Positions 59,428 to 64,000 of a stretch of DNA of 64,000 bases are shown in pieces. Origin of the DNA: an uncultured Lachnospiraceae bacterium (GTDB lineage: Bacteria; Bacillota; Clostridia; Lachnospirales; Lachnospiraceae); contig CAJTMC010000013.1 of assembly GCA_910577115.1 (NCBI GenBank), positions 1 to 64,000 on the forward strand, read 5' to 3'. The stretch's first letter is position 1. Each line of letters starts with the position of its first letter. Made by a program: the position numbers and the translations under genes. The notes under the pieces are model-generated. The model did no database searches. It had not been told where the DNA came from and saw only the letters and a list, made by a program, of their open reading frames with translations.

Positions 59428-61422
59428 ATGAGTTTATTGCAAATGAGCTTTTCCGGTGCAGTTCTTATTATCGTTATTACAGTAATCCGCGCAGCGACAA
59501 TCCATAAGCTGCCGAAAAAAACGTTTTTGCTCCTATGGGGGATTGTCCTTTTCAGACTGCTCGTTCCATACACTGTCCCGTCCGCATTCAGCGTGTATAC
59601 ATTGTTCAGTCCCCAAACGCCTGTCAGCGTAAACACGATTCATGCAGGAAATCAATATGAAAAAGCGCCTATAAACGGGAACCATGTAGCGATTGAGGAT
59701 ATGTTGAGCAAACAAATATTCGAAATGCAACAGATGCCGGAAAATTGCATCTCGCCTGTTGCCATAGGACTTATGGTTTGGCTGCTCGGAATGATATTGT
59801 GTGGTATCTTTTTCACACTCTCTTATTTACACTGGCGTTTTGAGTTCCAAGCCGCGCTACCGATACAAAACGATTTTGTGGAACAATGGCAGAAAACGCA
59901 TTCGGCAAAACGCCCTGTTTTGGTCAGGCAGTCGGACAAAGTGTCGGCGCCGCTGTCCTACGGGCTTTGGAAATCCGTTATCTTAATGCCCAAAAAGACG
60001 GATTGGAACGATATCGGGCAATTAGAGTATATTCTTTTGCATGAATATGTGCATATATGCCACCATGACAGCGCAGTCAAGCTGATTTCCGCATTTACCC
60101 TTTGTGTGCACTGGTTTAATCCGCTTGTATGGGTAATGTACTTTCTGTTGCAGCGCGATATCGAGCTAGCCTGTGACGAAAGCGTAGTGCGCCGTTTCGG
60201 GGAACAGTCAAAATCAATCTATGCCAATATGCTGATTGATATGGAAGCAAGGAAAAGCGGTTTGATGCCTCTATGTAACAATTTTAGTAAAAATGCAATT
60301 GAAGAAAGGATTATGGCGATTATGAAAATGAAAAAAACATCTGTTATGGCAGTACTGTTATCTGCGGCGTTAATCGTTGGTGTAGCAGCTGCGTTTGCGA
60401 CTTCCGCATCGGCAAAAAAAGCAGAGAACACCGAAACGGCGTTTTCCGAGGAGGAATATGACAAACTGCTCGCACTGCAATTTGACGGTTATGAGGATCT
60501 GAGCGTTTCGGAATACCAAAAGAGGGTTTGGGAGCTGACCGATACAACGGAATATCTCGAATTGCTGGAGCGTTTTTCACAGGATACGGCATTCTATGAA
60601 ATGAAAGACACCGATAAGGCGGCAAATTTCCTGTTTTACACGCTGAAGCCGCTGACTGCCGAAAAGTGGCAGACAAGAGAATTTGCAGGCTATTGCAAAA
60701 TCGGTCAAGATGGTGTGTCCGATAATGCATCACTGGAATATTCCATAACACTTGATATTCAGGACGCCGATGCGCTTACCGTCAGAGAATACAATAACAC
60801 GTGTGTTGGTATGATAAACGGCTTACAGAACCTGTTGCAGAACAAAACAGTGGAACAATTACAGAACGAGGCAGTTATGCAGAAAATGCTCCACGCAGAA
60901 ATTGAGGCTTTAAAGGGACAATGGAGCAGTGAAAATCTGAAGGTTGATGTGGAATATTTCTATATGCCGCTGTCCGGAATACAGGATTTTTGGAACAAAG
61001 CGGCGCTTGAAGACTTGCTGGGTATGACAAAGGAAGATATCGTAAGAGAACTGAACAAAATTGCCGCAGAATACGGTAATGATAAAATAACGGTTGAAAT
61101 TTCTGACGATCAGGTAAGCTTTGAGTGCATGGACGAGCTTAATGTTGAGGGAAAACAATATGAAACAGGTGTTATTAGTTTTGGTACACTCAACTTTAAA
61201 GATGAGCCTTCTAATTATGCACCGGATAATCTTCTTGTTAATATTGACGCACTCAGGGTGAGGGAAGAGGCGTCCGAGAATGCGGCAGTCATCGGCATTC
61301 TTCAGGAAAACCGGGAGGTTACGATTCTATCGGAGAAAAATGGATTTTATCATATATTAATACCGGCTGCCGAAGGCAGCCTCGAAGGATGGGTGAGGAA
61401 GGAATACATAGATGTTGATTAA
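59428..61422 (+). CDS. BlaR1-like M56 metalloprotease with C-terminal SH3b domain
   Basis: 664 residues from ATG 59428 (GAGGTG upstream). Four membrane helices in the first 300 residues frame a gluzincin-type zinc site HEYVHICHH (about 206-214) with the downstream ELACDE (about 247). Another helix SVMAVLLSAALIVGVAA (about 306-322) is followed by an extracellular part of about 330 residues ending in a bacterial SH3 domain (DALRVREEASENAAVIG to LEGWVRKEYIDVD, about 605-664). Classic BlaR1 has a penicillin-binding sensor domain here; this protein has none and probably senses cell-wall material instead. Confidence 0.9.
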   Translation: MSLLQMSFSGAVLIIVITVIRAATIHKLPKKTFLLLWGIVLFRLLVPYTVPSAFSVYTLFSPQTPVSVNTIHAGNQYEKAPINGNHVAIEDMLSKQIFEMQQMPENCISPVAIGLMVWLLGMILCGIFFTLSYLHWRFEFQAALPIQNDFVEQWQKTHSAKRPVLVRQSDKVSAPLSYGLWKSVILMPKKTDWNDIGQLEYILLHEYVHICHHDSAVKLISAFTLCVHWFNPLVWVMYFLLQRDIELACDESVVRRFGEQSKSIYANMLIDMEARKSGLMPLCNNFSKNAIEERIMAIMKMKKTSVMAVLLSAALIVGVAAAFATSASAKKAENTETAFSEEEYDKLLALQFDGYEDLSVSEYQKRVWELTDTTEYLELLERFSQDTAFYEMKDTDKAANFLFYTLKPLTAEKWQTREFAGYCKIGQDGVSDNASLEYSITLDIQDADALTVREYNNTCVGMINGLQNLLQNKTVEQLQNEAVMQKMLHAEIEALKGQWSSENLKVDVEYFYMPLSGIQDFWNKAALEDLLGMTKEDIVRELNKIAAEYGNDKITVEISDDQVSFECMDELNVEGKQYETGVISFGTLNFKDEPSNYAPDNLLVNIDALRVREEASENAAVIGILQENREVTILSEKNGFYHILIPAAEGSLEGWVRKEYIDVD

Positions 61423-61463
61423 AGGAATTATTCTGCAAGCTGTCTGACAACTTAACAATTACG

Positions 61464-61511
61464 AAAAAGCGCAGTATTTATGTCAATTTGACAAAAAACT
61501 GCGCTTTTTTT
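61464..61511 (+). terminator. blaR1 terminator
   Basis: AAAAAGCGCAGT (61464-61475) pairs with ACTGCGCTTTTTTT (61498-61511). A smaller inner dyad TGTCAATTTGACA lies in the loop. The 200 bases after it, up to the next gene, hold a possible promoter (TATAAT about 61596-61601) and nothing else I can see. Confidence 0.85.
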
Positions 61512-61711
61512 GACACAAAATGACGGTGTACCCTAACAATTTTAACAAACTTTAAAGAAAATTGCGCAAATTGTAGAAATTTTTTGAATAGTATATTATA
61601 ATATCCTAAATGATTTACATAACTTGTTTACAAATGTGAAAATGCAGAAACAGGCCATTCCTGAAAATCGTTATGACAGGGAAAGCGTATGAAAAGGGGG
61701 TGTTTATCAAT

Positions 61712-62344
61712 ATGAGCGAAAGGAGATATAATATTTCAAGACAGTACAAAATTGAGAAGGGAATGCCTTTAAAGACATTGCTTGATAAAGTCAGCAATTT
61801 GAAGTGCCGCCGCGTATTTGAAAGTGAGATTGCATGTGTGGAGTGGTGCTACCACCTTACGGAAAAGGACGGAATCACAAATGTGGCAGAGCTGATGCGG
61901 GAAAAAGGAATATCGTTTTTTGAGGTAAGTCTAAAAAGAAAAGTCTCACCGGATTTATTACTGGAGGTGTTTGCAGACTTAATCCGGAGACCGATGGTGA
62001 TAACGTTTCTGTGTGCTGGAGAGATTTCGCTTGGTACTTTTATTCCGGCAGAGGAAAGCGTTCCCGGAAAAATGTGTGCAACCGATTTTTACCTGTATGA
62101 TGCCGAACGCATAATAGAATTGATTGATTACGAGGCGGACAGTGACAAGACGATAGAACAAATCCATGAAAGAATATATATGATGATTTGCCAGCAAAAA
62201 CGTGTGCTTTTGATAGAGAAGGCATTTGAGCAGCTCAGTCAGGAGAAAGAAAAGGAAATGATGTCCTTTGAATTCAGCTTTGAAAATCTCGATCAAATCA
62301 GGGCTGACGCAGATTTTGTACAGTCACAGTTAAGAGTTGTATAG
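61712..62344 (+). CDS. DUF4391-like protein
   Basis: 210 residues from ATG 61712 (AGGGGGTG upstream). The pattern IEKGMPLKTLLDKV, then RRVFESEIACVEWCYHLTEK, then ISFFEVSLKRKVSPDLLLEV and RRPMVITFLCAGE resembles DUF4391, a domain found with helicase and ATPase genes in defence loci. I am not certain of the match. The C-terminal half is helical and acidic. No membrane helix or signal. Sixty-four bases separate it from the BrxD-like ATPase, in the same direction. Confidence 0.55.
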   Translation: MSERRYNISRQYKIEKGMPLKTLLDKVSNLKCRRVFESEIACVEWCYHLTEKDGITNVAELMREKGISFFEVSLKRKVSPDLLLEVFADLIRRPMVITFLCAGEISLGTFIPAEESVPGKMCATDFYLYDAERIIELIDYEADSDKTIEQIHERIYMMICQQKRVLLIEKAFEQLSQEKEKEMMSFEFSFENLDQIRADADFVQSQLRVV

Positions 62345-62408
62345 TTGCTAAATTACGGTAAAGGAATTGAGTCTTCAATTTTTTTACATAGATCAGGGAG
62401 GAAGAGGA

Positions 62409-63680
62409 ATGGGTTGTATGGACAGCGGGATTTCAAGGGCGACAGCAGCCACGGTTTTAAATTCCTTAAAAGGCGGAGTTGTTCCGAGAACGGGGCTTGA
62501 ATACATTACAGTAGGAAGAAAAAATGAAATTCAGGCGCTTTTACAGGACGTTTCGATTATTGAGCAGGGAGGAGCGGCAGTCCGTTTTATTGAGGGGAAA
62601 TACGGAAGCGGCAAAACCTTTCTCATGCACGCATTGCGCAATCACGTCATGGAGAAAAACTTCGTTGTGACAGATGTGGAGCTGTCGGTAGACAAGCGGC
62701 TTGTCGGAAACAAGGGACAGGGACTTGCTACCTATAAGGAATTAATTACAAACATGGCAACACACGCATGTCCGGACAATGGAGCATTACAACTGATTCT
62801 TGACAAGTGGATTAGCGCTCTTGAAAACGAAGTGGTGCAGTTTGAGGGACTGGTACCGGGACACGAAGTTTTTGATGTGAGGGTGAGCCAGAAAATCTAC
62901 AAGATTACTTCCTCTATGGAGGAGAGGGTAAACGGCTTTGATTTCGGAAAAGTATTAGCCTCCTATTATAAGGGACACCGCACAGGTGATGTGGAGCTTC
63001 AGAAAAAGGCACTGCGCTGGCTTCGTGGGGAGTATAAGACCAGAACAGAGGCAAAGACGGATTTAGGGGTGAATCTGATTATTTCTGATGAAAACTGGTA
63101 CGATTTTGTAAAGCTGTTTGCGGATTTCGTGGTAAAAGCAGGATACACCGGACTTTACGTATGTATGGACGAGCTTGCTACGTTATATGAAATTCCCAGC
63201 CGCGTGGGAAGGGAGTATAATTATAATAAGCTATTGTCAATTTACAATGACGCACTGCAGGGCAAGGCGTCACATCTCGGGATTATTATCAGTGTGACGA
63301 AAGAGGCAATGGAGGATTCAGTGCGCGGTGTGTTCAGCTTTGGCCCATTGAAATCAAGACTGGAAGACACGGACTTTGCCGGCAAGGGGGCGGCAGGGCT
63401 GCGTGATATGGCATCTCCTGTGATAAAGCTTTCGATGTTAAATCCGGGGGAGATGTATGTGCTTTTGGAAAAGCTTGCAGGAATGCATGGAACGTTATAC
63501 GGCTATTCGCCAAAGCTTGAGCATGATGATTACATTTATTTTCTCAAGCAGCAGTATAACAAAGCTGCCGAAGGGGAGGAGACTACGGCAAGGGATATGA
63601 TTCGAAATTATATCACGCTTTTGAATCTGATTCAGCAGAATCAGGAGGTTCCGAAAGAAAAAATCCTGTATGCAAATTAA
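62409..63680 (+). CDS. BrxD-like P-loop ATPase (DUF2791)
   Basis: 423 residues from ATG 62409 (GGGAGG upstream). The N-terminus SRATAATVLNSLKGGVVPRT and YITVGRKNEI are typical of the BREX BrxD/DUF2791 ATPases. Walker A GKYGSGKTF (about 66-74), Walker B-like LYVCMDELATLY (about 253-264). In type 2 BREX and related loci this ATPase is next to a helicase. Here the following gene is a HAD phosphatase, and no methylase, PglZ or helicase is visible. Similar ATPases also occur in a stand-alone context in Lachnospiraceae genomes. Confidence 0.85.
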   Translation: MGCMDSGISRATAATVLNSLKGGVVPRTGLEYITVGRKNEIQALLQDVSIIEQGGAAVRFIEGKYGSGKTFLMHALRNHVMEKNFVVTDVELSVDKRLVGNKGQGLATYKELITNMATHACPDNGALQLILDKWISALENEVVQFEGLVPGHEVFDVRVSQKIYKITSSMEERVNGFDFGKVLASYYKGHRTGDVELQKKALRWLRGEYKTRTEAKTDLGVNLIISDENWYDFVKLFADFVVKAGYTGLYVCMDELATLYEIPSRVGREYNYNKLLSIYNDALQGKASHLGIIISVTKEAMEDSVRGVFSFGPLKSRLEDTDFAGKGAAGLRDMASPVIKLSMLNPGEMYVLLEKLAGMHGTLYGYSPKLEHDDYIYFLKQQYNKAAEGEETTARDMIRNYITLLNLIQQNQEVPKEKILYAN

Positions 63681-63756
63681 ACATATGTTCTAAAACGGCA
63701 GGAAACGTGAACAATACGTTGTTGAAATAATTAATAATTTATAAGGGTTGTAAAGA

Positions 63757-64000
63757 ATGATAAAAGCAGTAATTTTTGACATGGATGGAGTGCTCATTGA
63801 TACGGAAAAACATTATAACGCGGCATGGTGCGAAGCAGCGCGCGGTGCAGGCTTTGATTTTACAAGGCAGCACGCGCTCATGCTCCGCAGTCTCGATGCA
63901 AGGCTCGCCTCGAAGCTGATGAAGGACATCTTCGGGGAGCGCTTTGATTATTTTGCAATTCGCGAGGTCAGACGAAAGCTGGTAGCGGAGCGTCTTGAGC
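63757..64000 (+). CDS. HAD-family phosphatase, beta-phosphoglucomutase-like, partial
   Basis: The first 81 codons are visible before the window ends. MIKAVIFDMDGVLIDTEKHY has the DxD nucleophile motif (Asp9 and Asp11), followed by the helical cap domain (GAGFDFTRQHALMLRSLD). Family members act on sugar phosphates or nucleotides. AAGGG about 10 bases upstream supports the start. The substrate cannot be named from this part. Confidence 0.9.
   Translation, partial: MIKAVIFDMDGVLIDTEKHYNAAWCEAARGAGFDFTRQHALMLRSLDARLASKLMKDIFGERFDYFAIREVRRKLVAERLE

Overview
The window looks like a chromosomal segment of a low-to-mid GC Clostridia, most likely a Lachnospiraceae gut bacterium. Supporting evidence: strong AGGAGG-type ribosome binding sites at nearly every real gene, a glgC-glgD pair, spoVG, a DnaD/DnaI-type helicase loader operon, an NADP-type glutamate dehydrogenase, two-component and BlaI/BlaR1 genes of Firmicutes type, and a CotH/VTC/DUF4956 cluster. 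I found no tRNA, rRNA or CRISPR array.

Layout. 1-12 kb is a decayed accessory stretch. It holds the edge of a probable IS66-type element, an orphan two-component system, DUF1266 and zinc-ribbon proteins, a LysR/esterase pair, and a run of broken genes (iron alcohol dehydrogenase, flavodoxin lipoprotein, MATE pump, TrmB-like regulator, LysR fragment) mixed with an FMN reductase, a P-loop kinase and an Imm1-like protein. 12-26 kb holds a membrane lipoprotein, a CPBP protease, a Na/Pi cotransporter, gdhA with an unusual leader, two paralogous lipoproteins (one frameshifted in its signal peptide), and an AraC regulator divergent from a two-gene ABC exporter. 26-35 kb is an AT-rich type I restriction-modification locus (hsdM-hsdS-X-DUF3644-hsdR). 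Its cargo lies between the specificity and restriction genes, and the start of hsdR is duplicated.

35-48 kb is mostly core: Cu/Zn superoxide dismutase, cyclopropane fatty acid synthase, a DUF1700/DUF3887-like membrane protein with a switch-like leader, galE, then on the minus strand murC-dnaD-dnaI-prs with a cluster of DnaA boxes before dnaD, then glgC-glgD and spoVG. 47.7-51.7 kb is a VTC-DUF4956-CotH module. 51.8-56.1 kb is DUF6472-pth-mfd. 56.1-61.5 kb has small helical proteins, a serine hydrolase and a MerR regulator that appear to share an operator, and a BlaI/BlaR1 locus whose blaI carries an internal deletion. The right end has a DUF4391-like gene, a BrxD-like ATPase and the start of a HAD phosphatase.

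Most notable signals: (1) at least nine copies of one palindrome, TGACAYNNRTGTCA, scattered mainly inside genes; (2) a DnaA-box cluster plus a tandem 9-bp repeat before the helicase loader operon; (3) an orphan DUF4391-like/BrxD-like gene pair; (4) a MerR regulon with identical 19-bp-spacer promoters at two loci; (5) a family of about 60-residue helical proteins present three times; and (6) repeated gene decay by internal deletion.
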